Part shown: positions 48,660 to 58,523 of the stretch, piece after piece
Layout of the letters: every line of letters begins with the position of its first letter
Numbering within the stretch: position 1 is the first letter of the stretch
NCBI RefSeq assembly: GCF_002464935.1
Contig: NZ_NBYY01000030.1
Coordinates: 1 to 62,798 of the forward strand
DNA from: Candidatus Enterovibrio escicola
Lineage (GTDB): Bacteria > Pseudomonadota > Gammaproteobacteria > Enterobacterales > Vibrionaceae
Length of the DNA stretch: 62,798 nt
Reading direction: 5' to 3'
Made by a program: the position numbers and the translations under genes
The notes under the pieces: generated by a model
Told to the model about the DNA's origin: nothing
Seen by the model: the letters and a program-made list of their open reading frames with translations, nothing else
The model's database searches: none

Positions 48660-49154
48660 ATGACTGACAACCACATATCTCGTGCATCGCGTACTGAGCA
48701 TTCTGATCTACTTCCTGCTAAGTCAATGATTTTGGTTGGTTGGCGTGAATGGGTAGGCTTACCAGAGCTGAATATCCAAGCAATAAAAGCAAAAGTAGAT
48801 ACAGGGGCAAGAACATCATGTCTGCATACTTTCGGTATTGAAGAATACAATAAAGATGGAGAAAAATGGGTGAAATTCATGATTCACCCGAAGCAAGATA
48901 ACACCATTACTAAGCATGAGTGTCACGCTAAAGTATTTGATATGCGTACTGTGCGTGATTCTGGAGGGCATGAAACTTATCGATATGTCATTGAGACACA
49001 ACTTTCAGTTGGCAATCTATGCTACACGATTGAAATAACACTGACAGCCAGAGATAACATGCAATTTAGAATGTTGATGGGACGTACAGCAATGGAAGGT
49101 CGACTGATTGTTGATCCAAAAGCATCTTTCATCCTTCAGGTGCTACAAGGTTAA
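48660..49154 (+). CDS. rimB: RimB-like retropepsin-type protease (ATP-dependent zinc protease family)
   Basis: The 164-residue protein belongs to the retropepsin-like DUF785 family that includes RimB, a protein that in Pseudomonas works with RimK on ribosomal protein S6. Key features are [17 protein letters not shown], the catalytic-type motif [31 protein letters not shown] and [19 protein letters not shown]. Start choice: ATG at 48660 (MTDNHIS) gives a short N-terminal leader; an ATG at 48726 (MILVGWREW) would give the family core only. rimK starts four bases after its stop, so they form an operon. The family label 'ATP-dependent zinc protease' is widespread but poorly supported. Confidence 0.75.
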   Translation: MTDNHISRASRTEHSDLLPAKSMILVGWREWVGLPELNIQAIKAKVDTGARTSCLHTFGIEEYNKDGEKWVKFMIHPKQDNTITKHECHAKVFDMRTVRDSGGHETYRYVIETQLSVGNLCYTIEITLTARDNMQFRMLMGRTAMEGRLIVDPKASFILQVLQG

Positions 49155-49158
49155 TTTT

Positions 49159-50073
49159 ATGAGAATTGGAATTTTATCCCGTAGTAGGAATCTCTACTCT
49201 ACTCGCAGGCTGATGGAAGAATGTGAACATCGTGGCCACGAATATAAAATTATCGATGTATTACGTTGTTATATGAACATCAATTCTACCCAACCTTCGA
49301 TTCATTTAAAGGGTGAAGATTTGGTTGAGTTCGATGCCATTATTCCGCGTATCGGTGCCTCTGTAACATTTTATGGTTGTGCGGTGTTACGCCAATTCGA
49401 GATGATGGGTGTATACACAGTGAACGATTCGGTGGCGATCTCACGCTCACGAGATAAACTTCGTTCACTTCAACTTCTTTCTCGTAAAAATATTGGAATG
49501 CCGGTCACAGGTTTTGCAAGCAAACCGGGAGATATTAAGGATCTCCTGAGTATGGTAGGTGGAGCGCCAGTAGTAATAAAACTACTGGAAGGTACACAAG
49601 GTATTGGAGTAGTTTTAGCCGAGACGCGTAAAGCTTCTGAAAGTGTGATTGAGGCATTTATGGGTCTGAAAGCACATATCATGGTACAAGAGTATATTAA
49701 AGAAGCGAGTGGCACGGATATCAGATGTTTCGTCATTGGCGATAAAGTGATTGCTGCGATGAAACGGCAAGCATTGCCTGGTGAGTTTCGTTCTAACTTG
49801 CACCTTGGTGGTAGTGCATCGCTGATTCGTATTATGCCAACAGAACGTAAAACGGCAGTTGCGGCAGCTAAAGCTATGGGTCTTCACGTGGCTGGTGTAG
49901 ACTTATTGCGCTCTGAGCGCGGGCCGTTGGTAATGGAGGTTAATTCATCACCTGGTCTTGAAGGAATTGAGACCGCTACTGGTAAAGACGTTGCGGGTCT
50001 CATTATTAATCATATCGAGAAAATAGTCTCCTCTTTGAAGACAAGGATACGTGTCAAAAATGCACAAAAATAA
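49159..50073 (+). CDS. rimK: ribosomal protein S6--L-glutamate ligase
   Basis: RimK adds glutamates to the C-terminus of ribosomal protein S6 with ATP, changing the ribosome and, in Pseudomonas, translation of certain mRNAs. The 304-residue ATP-grasp protein has [18 protein letters not shown] at the start, [23 protein letters not shown], the nucleotide-binding loop [46 protein letters not shown] and the metal-binding [14 protein letters not shown]. The length is as in E. coli RimK (300). The ATG at 49159 follows the rimB stop; an in-frame start 17 codons upstream lies inside rimB and is not used. The last eight codons overlap the next gene, a sign of coupled translation. Confidence 0.9.
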   Translation: MRIGILSRSRNLYSTRRLMEECEHRGHEYKIIDVLRCYMNINSTQPSIHLKGEDLVEFDAIIPRIGASVTFYGCAVLRQFEMMGVYTVNDSVAISRSRDKLRSLQLLSRKNIGMPVTGFASKPGDIKDLLSMVGGAPVVIKLLEGTQGIGVVLAETRKASESVIEAFMGLKAHIMVQEYIKEASGTDIRCFVIGDKVIAAMKRQALPGEFRSNLHLGGSASLIRIMPTERKTAVAAAKAMGLHVAGVDLLRSERGPLVMEVNSSPGLEGIETATGKDVAGLIINHIEKIVSSLKTRIRVKNAQK

Positions 50074-51112
50074 AAGTTTCCACATTGGAGGGGTTACGAT
50101 CTCACCAGGTCAGTGTGCAAGCGTTGATTTTGAAATCGCCAAGCTTTATACACATTCTCCGCTGTCAGTAATAGCGGAAGTGATTCATGGGAAGAAACCT
50201 GGTCCAGTGTTAATGATTAATGCAGCTATTCATGGTGATGAACTTAATGGTGTTGAGGTGGTTCGTCAGATACTCGGACGCATTAATCCAATCACTCTGA
50301 TAGGAACAATAATCGCAATACCAGTTGTTAATGTCTTCGGGTTTATACACAAATCTCGCTATCTACCTGACCGTCGTGATTTAAACCGTTGTTTTCCTGG
50401 TTCAGAACGGGGATCCATTGCAGGTCGGATGGCTTATCAGATCTCCGAACAAATTGTTCGCCGATGTACCCATATTATCGATCTGCACACAGCCGCTATT
50501 TATCGCGCTAATTTACCACAAATACGCGCAAATCTTTCTAATGCAGAAACAAACGAGATGGCAATCGCATTTGGTACCCCAGTGGTAATTGATGCTGCAC
50601 TACGTGAAGGATCGTTGCGTTCAGAAGCGGAGAGTATTGGCATCCCAGTTATCACATATGAAGCGGGCGAAGCGCTGCGGTTTGAACCGTATGCGATTAC
50701 GGCTGGAGTAAAGGGTGTGAAGCGTGTTATGCGTCACCTTGGTATGATTCGACAGAGCAAACGTAGATCGACGGTAGAACCTGTTATCGCTCGTGCCACC
50801 CGATGGGTTCGTGCAGAAACAGACGGAATTTTACGTTCACACGTATCATTGGGTCAACGAGTTAGCAAGGGTCAAGTGCTTGCGTCGATTAGTAACCCTT
50901 CCGGAAGTGAGGAGATCCAGACTTATGCACCGCAAGGTGGGATTATTATTGGTCAACAAACTTTACCGTTAGTTAATGAAGGAGATGCTATTTTCCACAT
51001 TGCTTACTTCGAAGAACCGGATAACTTGGTAGAACGTCTAGTCGAAAACTATTTGGATGAAGTGGTTGATGATGAAGGTAACGAAATTAGATTCGGTATA
51101 GGCACTATTTAA
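50051..51112 (+). CDS. succinylglutamate desuccinylase/aspartoacylase (AstE/AspA) family protein
   Basis: This 353-residue protein is a zinc-dependent M14-like amidohydrolase. Zinc ligands are in [12 protein letters not shown] (His, Glu) and IIDLHTAA (His), and the substrate arginine region is [17 protein letters not shown]. The C-terminal YEAGE and a small beta-sandwich domain follow, with a biotinyl-lipoyl-like stretch [18 protein letters not shown]. It is the third gene of the rimB-rimK operon, a frequent partner in vibrios and Shewanella. It may remove a modification or act on a glutamyl product, but its substrate is not known. The GTG at 50051 overlaps rimK by 23 bases; the ATG at 50060 (MHKNKS) is an equally good start. 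It appears intact. Confidence 0.8.
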   Translation: MSKMHKNKSFHIGGVTISPGQCASVDFEIAKLYTHSPLSVIAEVIHGKKPGPVLMINAAIHGDELNGVEVVRQILGRINPITLIGTIIAIPVVNVFGFIHKSRYLPDRRDLNRCFPGSERGSIAGRMAYQISEQIVRRCTHIIDLHTAAIYRANLPQIRANLSNAETNEMAIAFGTPVVIDAALREGSLRSEAESIGIPVITYEAGEALRFEPYAITAGVKGVKRVMRHLGMIRQSKRRSTVEPVIARATRWVRAETDGILRSHVSLGQRVSKGQVLASISNPSGSEEIQTYAPQGGIIIGQQTLPLVNEGDAIFHIAYFEEPDNLVERLVENYLDEVVDDEGNEIRFGIGTI

Positions 51113-51210
51113 TTAATATGTGAGATTAGTGATTTTTTAGGCGCTGACTCTTATATGATAATCAATTGTATTAATAATACTGATTTAAGTTGTGATGGTC
51201 AATCTAGATA

Positions 51211-51396
51211 ACCACTTGTCTGTATAAGCGCGTCTTTTTCGAGCTGATCACCAAGATGACTAGGTTTGATAATCAAACGATTATGCAGATCATGAGGTTA
51301 AGTTATTCATACCAAAGTCCTTATGTAGTCAATAGTTTTTTTAAACGATTAGATCTCGATTTAGGCATTTAGTTCATTTCTTGAGCACAGCTCAGG
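51211..51396 (-). mobile_element. IS982 remnant with rearranged ends
   Basis: A degraded right end (ATAACCACTTGTCTGTATAAGCG, 51208-51230), an inverted copy finishing GAGGTT at 51297, and a left-end piece (51298-51396, inverted leader finishing CACAGCTCAGGTT) lie together with no transposase between. It resembles the palindromes at 3218 and 18428 with a longer loop. Confidence 0.6.
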
Positions 51397-51399
51397 TTA

Positions 51400-51685
51400 A
51401 ATAGAGAGCATCGAACTAAAATACCTGAATAACATCGTGGAGCAGAGCTATTTTCCGGTAAAATGGAAGATGCACCAGTGCCTAGGATGGAGATCCGTTT
51501 GAGGGTGCCGAGGCCACGATAGCCAGTGTTGCTTTGTGGTAGATACCTAGGAAAGGCCAGATTGAAAAAGCGGGAAAATGCCTGTCTGGAAGCCATTTTA
51601 TTTACGGGTAAGCATAAGTATGTCCGTAGAAAGTCGATTCCACCTCTTTTCAAACTTTGCGACAAAACTGTAAATGTACTCCACT
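51400..51685 (+). mobile_element. IS6 family remnant, 3' half
   Basis: Rightward frames give IELKYLNNIVEQ, KWKMHQCLGWRSV and a GIELIYG-type end, then the right end TTTCAAACTTTGCGACAAAACTG at about 51650-51672. This is the C-terminal quarter of an IS6-type transposase (K.LNN..EQDHR..KRR). It complements the 5' half at 53096-53485, which is on the other strand. Confidence 0.6.
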
Positions 51686-52511
51686 TGAGGGCATCATTTC
51701 ACTCATTCTGTCGTTAAATTTACGTAAAATAGATTGATTATTCCTATGAGAATTTTCTCCGAACTGAATGCACTTATGTACTCTAAAATTGAGTACCAAC
51801 AAGTTGTTTTGGTATAGGAAATGATATTGCAACAAGACTGATAAATCTGGTTCCGATGCTCTTGGATCAGATGTTGGTAAAGGGTTTTGTGTGATTCATA
51901 ACAGACTTAAGTTTATGTGTGAGAACTCAATTATTCATAAGTTCACTTGCTTGTCAAATTTTAGTTTTTCTTACTCATAGTATTATTGCAATGACAGCAT
52001 TCTAAATATTTGATTATTAATGTAATTATATACTTCATTCTTAAAACCTAGATATGTATCACTTTCTTTTCTCTGAAATGAGACTACTTTTAAAAAGTGC
52101 GTAGTATCGTAATTCCGTGAGTTTCACTGCATGATGATACAGTACGCATAACCTCACTCAGAGGCGCTTTTTGATTTATATATTTATATGTCGATGAGCC
52201 TCTGTTGTACAGTCGTTCGGTCTGGTTAATAGAGTTCATAATGCTGCAATTGAATACATAATTAGTCACACGCTATCTTCGAAAGAGTAAGTTGTCCTGA
52301 AGATATTCGTTAGATTTGCTAACATAAGTGATTCATTAATTTGGCTATACGCAAATATAAATACCCAACGTAATCGGGGTTGCTGCTAAACGACAAGTGA
52401 ACAAAATCCGTGAACATAGGCAGCCTATGTTATTGGGTAGATAGGACGCAGTCAATAGTGCCACAACTTCAAGTAAGACGGGTATAAATAGTAATATATT
52501 CAGGAGATAAC
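51686..52511. other. gap and leader region of the cold-shock gene
   Basis: No gene was seen. The last 200 bases are the likely long 5' leader of cspA. It contains a perfect hairpin, AACATAGG (52413-52420), loop CAG, CCTATGTT (52424-52431). Long structured leaders regulate cspA-type mRNAs by temperature, which is consistent but unproven here. An inverted pair CAGAGGC/GCCTCTG at about 52165-52205 has an unusually long loop. Confidence 0.4.
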
Positions 52512-52718
52512 ATGTCTAGATCTACTGGTACCGTGAAGTGGTTTAACGAAGAAAAAGGTTTTGGTTTCATTCAGCAAGAAAGTGGCCCTGACGTTTTCGT
52601 TCACTTCCGTGCTATCACTGGCGATGGATTTAAAACACTAGCTGAGGGTCAACAAGTATCATTTGAAATTGAGCAAGGCCAGAAGGGTCCACAAGCTGCA
52701 AATGTAGAAAAGACCTAA
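52512..52718 (+). CDS. cspA: cold-shock protein, CspA family
   Basis: CspA-type proteins are single-stranded RNA/DNA chaperones that melt mRNA structure, often induced in the cold. The 68-residue protein is one cold-shock domain with [16 protein letters not shown] (RNP1 KGFGFI) and DVFVHF (RNP2), and conserved ending [15 protein letters not shown] sits six bases before the ATG. It has its own terminator (52742-52770) and a long leader, so it is a stand-alone transcript. All RNA-binding aromatic residues are in place. Which CspA paralogue it is cannot be told. Confidence 0.93.
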   Translation: MSRSTGTVKWFNEEKGFGFIQQESGPDVFVHFRAITGDGFKTLAEGQQVSFEIEQGQKGPQAANVEKT

Positions 52719-52741
52719 TCCTTCCTCTCAGTAGAAGATTC

Positions 52742-52770
52742 AAAAGGATGCCTCATGACATCCTTTTTTC
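52742..52770 (+). terminator. rho-independent terminator of cspA
   Basis: AAAAGGATG (52742-52750), an eight-base loop and CATCCTTTT (52759-52767) form a perfect nine-base stem that runs into a T-rich tract, 24 bases after the cspA stop. Confidence 0.9.
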
Positions 52771-52829
52771 TTTTCTAACGCATTCTAGCCTTGGTTTGGT
52801 TGCAATAGTAGGACATCCGAATGAGTATT

Positions 52830-53095
52830 CATCACTCCCTCAGTCAGGTGAAATACATAACCTCTCGGAGAGTTAACTAGACTAAAGTACACTCTCCGCA
52901 TTCTCTTCTAATTTGGATATGTGCATGGCTCATAAACAAGTAAATGATAATAACTGATTTTATATTGAGTAATGATTGGCTGATGGTGATTCTTTTAGCC
53001 AGATTTCCTGAAGATTTCGGTTGTACTCATTCCACTATCAGTCGAGAAATGAAGTGCTATATTCCAAATAATTTTGACTTCTTGTTTGTTTCAGA
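52830..53095 (+). mobile_element. IS30 family 5' fragment
   Basis: Left end (CCCTCAGTCAGGTGAAATACATAAC) and the start MAHKQVNDNN near 52925 are present, followed by FSQIS.RFRLYSFHYQSRNEVLYSK in shifted frames. The rest of the transposase is cut off by the IS6 remnant. Confidence 0.68.
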
Positions 53096-53485
53096 GATAC
53101 ATAAATTTACAATGTCTTCGTGATTATCGACAGCTCGGTACAGGTAATACCGTACACTCTTGATTTTCACGTAGCTCTTATCCATTCATCAAGACGTCAC
53201 TACAACACGTTTTTTCCTGAAAGTAAGCTTCAACTGAAAAGCATATTCCAGAATCCATCGGTGGATAGTTGCGTGATCCATGCCCAATCCTCGGTTTTTG
53301 AATATTTCCTCGATGTCCAGATAGCTAAGTTGATAGGAGATATCGTAGTGGACAACTTGAAAGATCCGTGTGTCCAGATATTGTTTGTCGTTAAAATAAA
53401 GTGCTATAGGGTTAATGCTTCTTGGAAATGTTGGATTACCAACAACAGGTAGATCCACTCCCTCAACTTTGCAACAAAAGCAGAG
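53096..53485 (-). mobile_element. IS6 family remnant, 5' half
   Basis: Leftward from the end near 53485 (CTTTGCAACAAAAG inverted) the transposase begins NPTFPRSINPIALYFNDKQYLDTRIFQVVHYDISYQLSYLDIEEIFKNRGLGMDHATIHRW, the IS6 N-terminal helix-turn-helix region (GISYRDL.E...ERG...DHSTI.RW). It then breaks near 53189 and ends at an YLYRAVDNH-like stretch near 53120. Confidence 0.68.
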
Positions 53486-53626
53486 AAATCTATTGAATAA
53501 ATGACTAGGAACCTGAAATAAGCAGACTGACCGTTTGATTATAATCATTCCTCCAAATGGATCTAATATGTAGATCCATTACTTTTAATTGCATATTTTC
53601 CCCGACTTATTTTACATTTGTGATCG

Positions 53627-54760
53627 TTATACATAGTTTGTAGTTAAGGCACGCCAGTTTCTTTCTTGTCGTTGGAAATTTTCTTTAAGAATTTTTAACT
53701 GTTGAATGAGGATTACAGCTTCGTACTTTTTTAGCAAGTTTTGTTTTGTTAAATCGATTAAGTGTTTCTTCGCACCATAATAATCACTCATACGTAGTAC
53801 TAATGCATCGTACTCTTGTTCCAGAATTTGTAAACGGTGCGATGCATTGGGTATTTCATTCAGGCGTATTTTGATGTTTTTCAGTACCATTGTGGCACGA
53901 ACTTTTTCAATACGGTCCGGTTGTGTGATACGGAGTTTCTGGGTTAAACCGATCATGCTTACTGATTTTATTAGCCATTTTGTAGGGTCAAACTGCCACC
54001 AATAAATACCATTACGGTAATCGTTTTCAAAAATATGGTGGAAATTATGGTAACCCTCGCCAAAGGTAAGTAAAGCGAGAACGCCATTGTCACGCGCTGT
54101 ATTTTTCTCAGTGTAAGGTTGGTTACCCCACATGTGTGCTAATGAATTGATGAAAAAGGTGGTGTGGTGGTTAAGTACCAAGCGTGTAAAACCGATAAGG
54201 ATTATCGAACCCCACAGATCACCGTGAATAAGACCAAATATAACGGGTATAAGCAAATTGGTAATAAGTGCTAATGGCAGATAATACTTATGCTGTAAAA
54301 TAACAATTTTATCTTTTTTCAGATCACGACAGTTGCTGTAATCATAATAGCGCTGTTTTTGATATTCTCTTAATATCCAGCCAATATGAGAGTACCAAAA
54401 ACCTAGTTTTGCGGAGTAAGGGTCAACGTCATTCTTGTCTACATGTCGATGATGCATACGATGGTCTGATGACCAGTGAAGAATGCTGTTTTGCAGACTG
54501 TATGCACCTCCGAGTGCAAAAGTAAGCTTAAGCACGGGATGTGCTTCGTAAGTTTTGTGTGACCAAAGTCTATGGTAACCTGCGGTGATGGACATTCCGC
54601 CAAAAGTAAACCCAGCCACTAACATGGTAAATTGAGCCCAGTCGAACCCGTGATACCAAGCCCAGAATGGTGTACCGATTGCGGCGACCGCAAACGTGAT
54701 GGTAAATACCAAGACGTTTATCCAAATTATTGGTGGCTTTTGTTTTTGATTTGATTCCAT
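53627..54760 (-). CDS. acyl-CoA/acyl-lipid desaturase, delta-9 type
   Basis: This 377-residue membrane di-iron enzyme introduces a cis double bond into saturated acyl chains, with O2 and an electron donor, and so keeps membranes fluid in the cold. The three histidine boxes are present: HRLWSH, HRMHHRH and HNFHH, with the fourth-type NHHTTF and conserved NSLAHMWGNQPY. Hydrophobic helices lie at 10-35, 40-60 and around 165-205. The last 110 residues, rich in charged helices (RLNEIPNASHRLQILEQEYDAL), are longer than in short bacterial forms but occur in Vibrio relatives. ATG at 54760 (MESNQKQ) is chosen; an in-frame start 41 codons upstream is unconserved. It stands alone, with a 14-base palindrome about 100 bases upstream that may be an operator. 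Confidence 0.85.
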   Translation of the reverse strand: MESNQKQKPPIIWINVLVFTITFAVAAIGTPFWAWYHGFDWAQFTMLVAGFTFGGMSITAGYHRLWSHKTYEAHPVLKLTFALGGAYSLQNSILHWSSDHRMHHRHVDKNDVDPYSAKLGFWYSHIGWILREYQKQRYYDYSNCRDLKKDKIVILQHKYYLPLALITNLLIPVIFGLIHGDLWGSIILIGFTRLVLNHHTTFFINSLAHMWGNQPYTEKNTARDNGVLALLTFGEGYHNFHHIFENDYRNGIYWWQFDPTKWLIKSVSMIGLTQKLRITQPDRIEKVRATMVLKNIKIRLNEIPNASHRLQILEQEYDALVLRMSDYYGAKKHLIDLTKQNLLKKYEAVILIQQLKILKENFQRQERNWRALTTNYV

Positions 54761-54863
54761 TTTAAATATCAAGATCCTACATATACGCACATACGTTAGA
54801 ATAAGAAACTCTTCGAGACTGGTCAAGAAGCCTGTTAATAGTTTGGCATAATTTAATGAAACT

Positions 54864-54877
54864 AATTCGTACGAATT
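54864..54877. promoter_or_regulatory. palindrome upstream of desaturase, possible operator
   Basis: AATTCGTACGAATT is a perfect 14-base palindrome about 104 bases upstream of the desaturase start. TetR-type repressors of unsaturated fatty acid genes (FabR, DesT) use palindromes of this kind. The link to such a regulator is inference. Confidence 0.4.
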
Positions 54878-54924
54878 ATCCAAGGAAAGTTAAACTCATA
54901 CAATTTTAATAAGCATTTCTCATT

Positions 54925-54960
54925 AAGGCAGGAATGGCAGTAATTTCCTTGCCTTTTTTA
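54925..54960 (+). terminator. rightward terminator with no gene before it
   Basis: AAGGCAGGAA (54925-54934) pairs, with one bulge, with TTCCTTGCCTT (54945-54955), and T bases follow. The desaturase gene to the left runs the other way and nothing on this strand precedes it, so it may end a small RNA or belong to a lost gene. Confidence 0.6.
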
Positions 54961-55129
54961 TTCGTTTTCATTTTTCACAATAGCAGCTGACTGATACTCA
55001 TATAACCACTAATCATATGAATAGTACTATGGCGGTTATTTTTATTAAAGAAGCTACATAAGATCTTGCCATCCATTGTAATCACTTCTCCATGTGTAGT
55101 GTAACCCATGAACGGTATTCTGCCATGGT
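54961..55129. other. gap, nothing recognised
   Basis: No coding or structural feature was recognised. Confidence 0.3.
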
Positions 55130-55510
55130 GTTTTTTATTAAATTATGGATATAACGCACTGATTACAATCTATTTTATAGTATTAATTTATCTGCTGGCG
55201 AATAGAAATATCGAGTTTTATAACTTTGTTCATTGATTTCACATTTACTAGTGCTTCATAAACTTAAACAGTGTAATCACGAAGAGTGAGTTTATGGCTT
55301 AGTAACTGTTTATAGCAAAACATTGCTGTCTCTGCTAATGAGCATTTGTGATAACCCCTGTACTTTTTCCAGTCCACCAATTTGTCTTATTTTAACTCTT
55401 TTACTGCTTCATTTATAGGATACCCTTCCTCTCAGTATTCCGCGTTGCTTAGAGGTGGAATAGCGGGTGTTATCTCTTCATTTTCCAGTACGTGGTGATA
55501 TGGGTCATGT
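55130..55510 (-). mobile_element. IS903-like 3' fragment
   Basis: Leftward, the end of the transposase is readable in broken frames (equivalents of GKVKKTN..., FCYKQLLSHKLTLRDYTV, KYRGYHKCSLAETAM, NHEALKGHPRIVRW.). The right terminal repeat (TTATTAAATTATGGATATAACGC, diverged) lies near 55130. The 5' half is missing. Confidence 0.62.
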
Positions 55511-55539
55511 ATTCAATAGGTTATGCTTCGTGTAAAAAG

Positions 55540-55582
55540 CCTGATTTGGCATTGAGTTCATTTCTTATGCGCAACTCAGGTT
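55540..55582 (-). mobile_element. IS982 left-end fragment
   Basis: GGCATTGAGTTCATTTCTTATGCGCAACTCAGGTT is the inverted left end of the IS982-type element. It abuts the IS66 structure. Confidence 0.65.
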
Positions 55583-57015
55583 AGTTAACGGAACTCATCA
55601 CGATCTCCGCCGTCAGACTCCCCCGCAGCGAGAGACGCGCGAAAAAAACTCAATACCCTCGCAGCCGAAATCGGGTGGGTGCTCAGCCTAACTATGAGGG
55701 ATATAAAAGACCAGTAAGCGATCTCAAAGAAACCGATTCGATTGTGTGTTGTCAGCTAGATACCTGCTGCACTCAATGCGGTGAGAAGATTGTTCCGAAC
55801 ACGGAGCCTACCCAGGGTCATCAACTCTTGGAGTTGTAAGCGTTCAGCAGAGGTGGTTTGACTCGATGTTTATGAGATTAAACACGTTGGGATAGGCTTG
55901 CTTGCGGATCACTGATGATACTCCATTGCTAATGATATCCAATGCAGACGGCCCATGTTTCTTACAGGTTTTCACCACGAACAGAACTGTTCTCCTCGGT
56001 AAGAGTTAGTCCCGAAGCAGATTTTCTACATGATAACGCTGCCCAGAATACACCGCTCAGCTTCCTTATTGGTCAACGGTACATCTTCATGGTGAAGGAA
56101 AACCCAGAGTCCCTATTTGTGCTTCAAGATATAGGCCATGCCTTCTGGCATACCGAGATGTTGGGACATGTTCGCCTTTTCTTAGCCAAGATGAAGGGTT
56201 TCGTCTAGGACGATATATTCATCGTCATCATTCGAGGGCGATGATTTTTTCTTGCTCATAGCGGTGCTAAAGTTGGAATACCGCATGGCAGAGCAGAATA
56301 AGACGTTTGCCAATATGAGAGGTTACACCTCTACCGCTGTATTCCACCATTTGTTGTAAATTACAAGTGACATGTGCCCAATAGAAGTGGTATCGCGTAG
56401 GATCCAGTCAGTTATAACTACCACATTTGTCGGTTACCACTATCGCTCGGCACTGTTTATCCCGCATTGATCCATAAAAAGGTGCTGTCTTTTGCGGATA
56501 CTCAGATGATACTGGCTAGATATAACGGCAAGGTGGCTAAGCAGCCGAGGATCTAACTGACCTGATGGGGCGTCATCGGGCAAACTGGCTCTGACGGTAT
56601 GGTTACAGTGCTGGCACTGACCATGGAATAACTGATATTCAGTAATATCCAACGATGCTTTTGGTAACTCAAAGAGTTGATGACCCTGGGTAGGCTCCGT
56701 GTTCGGAACAATCTTCTCACCGCATTGAGTGCAGCAGGTATCTAGCTGACAACACACAATCGAATCGGTTTCTTTGAGATCGCTTACTGGTCTTTTTTAT
56801 CCCTCATGGCCAAGTGGGCGCCTATCTGATTTCGGCTGCGGAGGGTGTTGATCTTTTTTCTCTCGTTCCTCTCTGCGGGGGAGTCTGACGGCGGAGATCG
56901 TGATGAGTTCCGTAAATTAGCAGACAACCTATCTTCGTACTCCCGAAGCTTGTTCTGTAGTTTACGGGTAAGTGCATTGGCTTGATCGGAGCCTAATTGT
57001 TCCATCGTGGGTGGT
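55583..57015. mobile_element. IS66 family element with inverted duplication
   Basis: A leftward IS66 tnpC remnant occupies about 55850-57005. It starts with MEQLGSDQANALTRKLQNKLREYEDRL, continues through DTCCTQCGEKIVPNTEPTQGHQLFELPKASLDITEYQLF and CQHCNHTVRASLPDDAPSGQL, and after frame breaks reaches the RDF/E catalytic region (VTDKCGSYN, FYWAHVTCNLQQ) near 56400. The 5' part is repeated in inverted orientation at about 55590-55840 (rightward, ending TQGHQLLEL), with roughly 85-90% identity by eye. The two arms flank a 1.1 kb core. No intact tnpA, tnpB or tnpC remains. GC is higher than in the neighbours. Confidence 0.72.
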
Positions 57016-57155
57016 TAATTTTCAAAATGCTTCTTTTTCATGAAGCCAGTTTAGTAGGCTGAGAAGATCACTTAATAGGAAATTGTCGATCGTGAGATTA
57101 TCATCACTTATTGATTCTCAATGGGGGACTGGTGAACGACTACAATAGAGAAAGG

Positions 57156-58397
57156 TTACTTTATAAGCACTGGTTGTTTAGCTTCAAAATCAACGTGATA
57201 TTTACCTCCGCCGATCACAACCATTTTTGCAGCTTGTCGATTATTAGAGGGTTTGTCAGTAAATCCTTTTCCTAGTTTTAGACGGTTCTCCTGTTTTATC
57301 AGGTTAGCCCAAATTACAGAATCTTTATTCATGAATATCTGACGGCTATACGGTTCAAAACCTACTTTTTCTACGGTTAACTGATGTCGACCAGCTGGAA
57401 GCATGATTCCCACAGGGGTTGAACCATAGGTCACACCGTCAATAGTGACATTGTCATCATAACGGTTAGAACGGATGCTCATGTTAATCCAACGTTTTAC
57501 TCGCTGTTTTGGTACAGTTTTTGCCGTTGTAAATGAATCCTCAACACAGTATTGCTCTGCAAAGTTGAGTAGTTTACATGCTGCATTTTCATCAGGATGA
57601 CTCTTCATTTCTGCTTGTATACGCGTGACGTAGAGGTTATCGCCACTGAATCCGCTGTTAATCACATTACTGTTCATCACGTTAATGTTGAATGACACAC
57701 GGTCTGAATTAAGCTTTGCTGTGGTAGATTCTGTCACCTTATCTAGCATGTGTGATTGAAACATATTAACCGTCTCTTGCATAGTTAAGGTTTTACCTTG
57801 GTTGGCACAAGCTGCCAATGTCATCAATGAACTGCACGTTATGGTATGAACCACTTCAATGGAATCTGAGACCGTCAGTTCTTGACGGAGGCGCTTAACC
57901 CGTGCTTCTTTCTTTGCTTCTTGCAAATTTGCCAGTGTGCTGACTAATAACTGCTTTTGGCGGTTTTCTCTTGTGATAATCCGCTGCTGTTCAGAGACAG
58001 TTTTGGTATTTTGAAGTGTTGATTGTTGATTTTCTTTTACTAAAGTCCAAGTTGCTTGGTAGGCGTCTCTAAATTGATTGAGGTCAGTGTCAGGATTCTC
58101 AATTAGTCGACGGAACTCTTCATCTAGACGTTCTTGTGCCAATGCTCGATTCTTTTCTAATTCAATTGCTTTACCAGCTAGTGACTCTCGTTCAGTCAAT
58201 AAAGTCTCTAGTGTGTCTATTTGAGTTTGAAGGTTTTCAGCGTGTCGCACAATTTCCCCTCTTTTATTTGCAAGCTTCTGTTCCAACGCAACGACAAGAT
58301 CATTTGTCACGATATTGGTTTCATTGGCAAGCATATGACTACTAAGAAGTATTTGTGATAACGCGAAAGCCAGCGCGGTGATGCGATTACTTTTCAT
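57156..58397 (-). CDS. PEGA-domain secreted protein, probably C-terminally truncated
   Basis: The product starts at 58397 (MKSNRITALAFALSQILLSS, with AAGGGAG just before the ATG) and has a signal peptide of about 23 residues, then a long coiled coil (residues 30-175). A central domain with cysteines (VVHTITCSSLMTLAACANQG) follows, and a PEGA domain (VTIDGVTYGSTPVGIMLPAGRHQLTVEKVGFEPYSRQ). Related Vibrio proteins then continue into a formylglycine-generating-enzyme-like domain that starts with a 'MVVIP.G.F.MG' motif; here the corresponding MVVIGGGKYHVD stops after 15 residues. The gene therefore looks truncated next to the IS66 structure. Role unknown; the PEGA fold suggests binding at the cell envelope. 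Confidence 0.68.
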   Translation of the reverse strand: MKSNRITALAFALSQILLSSHMLANETNIVTNDLVVALEQKLANKRGEIVRHAENLQTQIDTLETLLTERESLAGKAIELEKNRALAQERLDEEFRRLIENPDTDLNQFRDAYQATWTLVKENQQSTLQNTKTVSEQQRIITRENRQKQLLVSTLANLQEAKKEARVKRLRQELTVSDSIEVVHTITCSSLMTLAACANQGKTLTMQETVNMFQSHMLDKVTESTTAKLNSDRVSFNINVMNSNVINSGFSGDNLYVTRIQAEMKSHPDENAACKLLNFAEQYCVEDSFTTAKTVPKQRVKRWINMSIRSNRYDDNVTIDGVTYGSTPVGIMLPAGRHQLTVEKVGFEPYSRQIFMNKDSVIWANLIKQENRLKLGKGFTDKPSNNRQAAKMVVIGGGKYHVDFEAKQPVLIK

Positions 58398-58523
58398 ATC
58401 TCCCTTGCTTAATTCTGATAATTTCAATAGGTTAAAGCGTTGTACTAATCGGACAGACTAACACGTAAATCTTATTTTACCTTCTAAATGTTACTAATTA
58501 TTTTATATCTGTTGTTATAGGTT

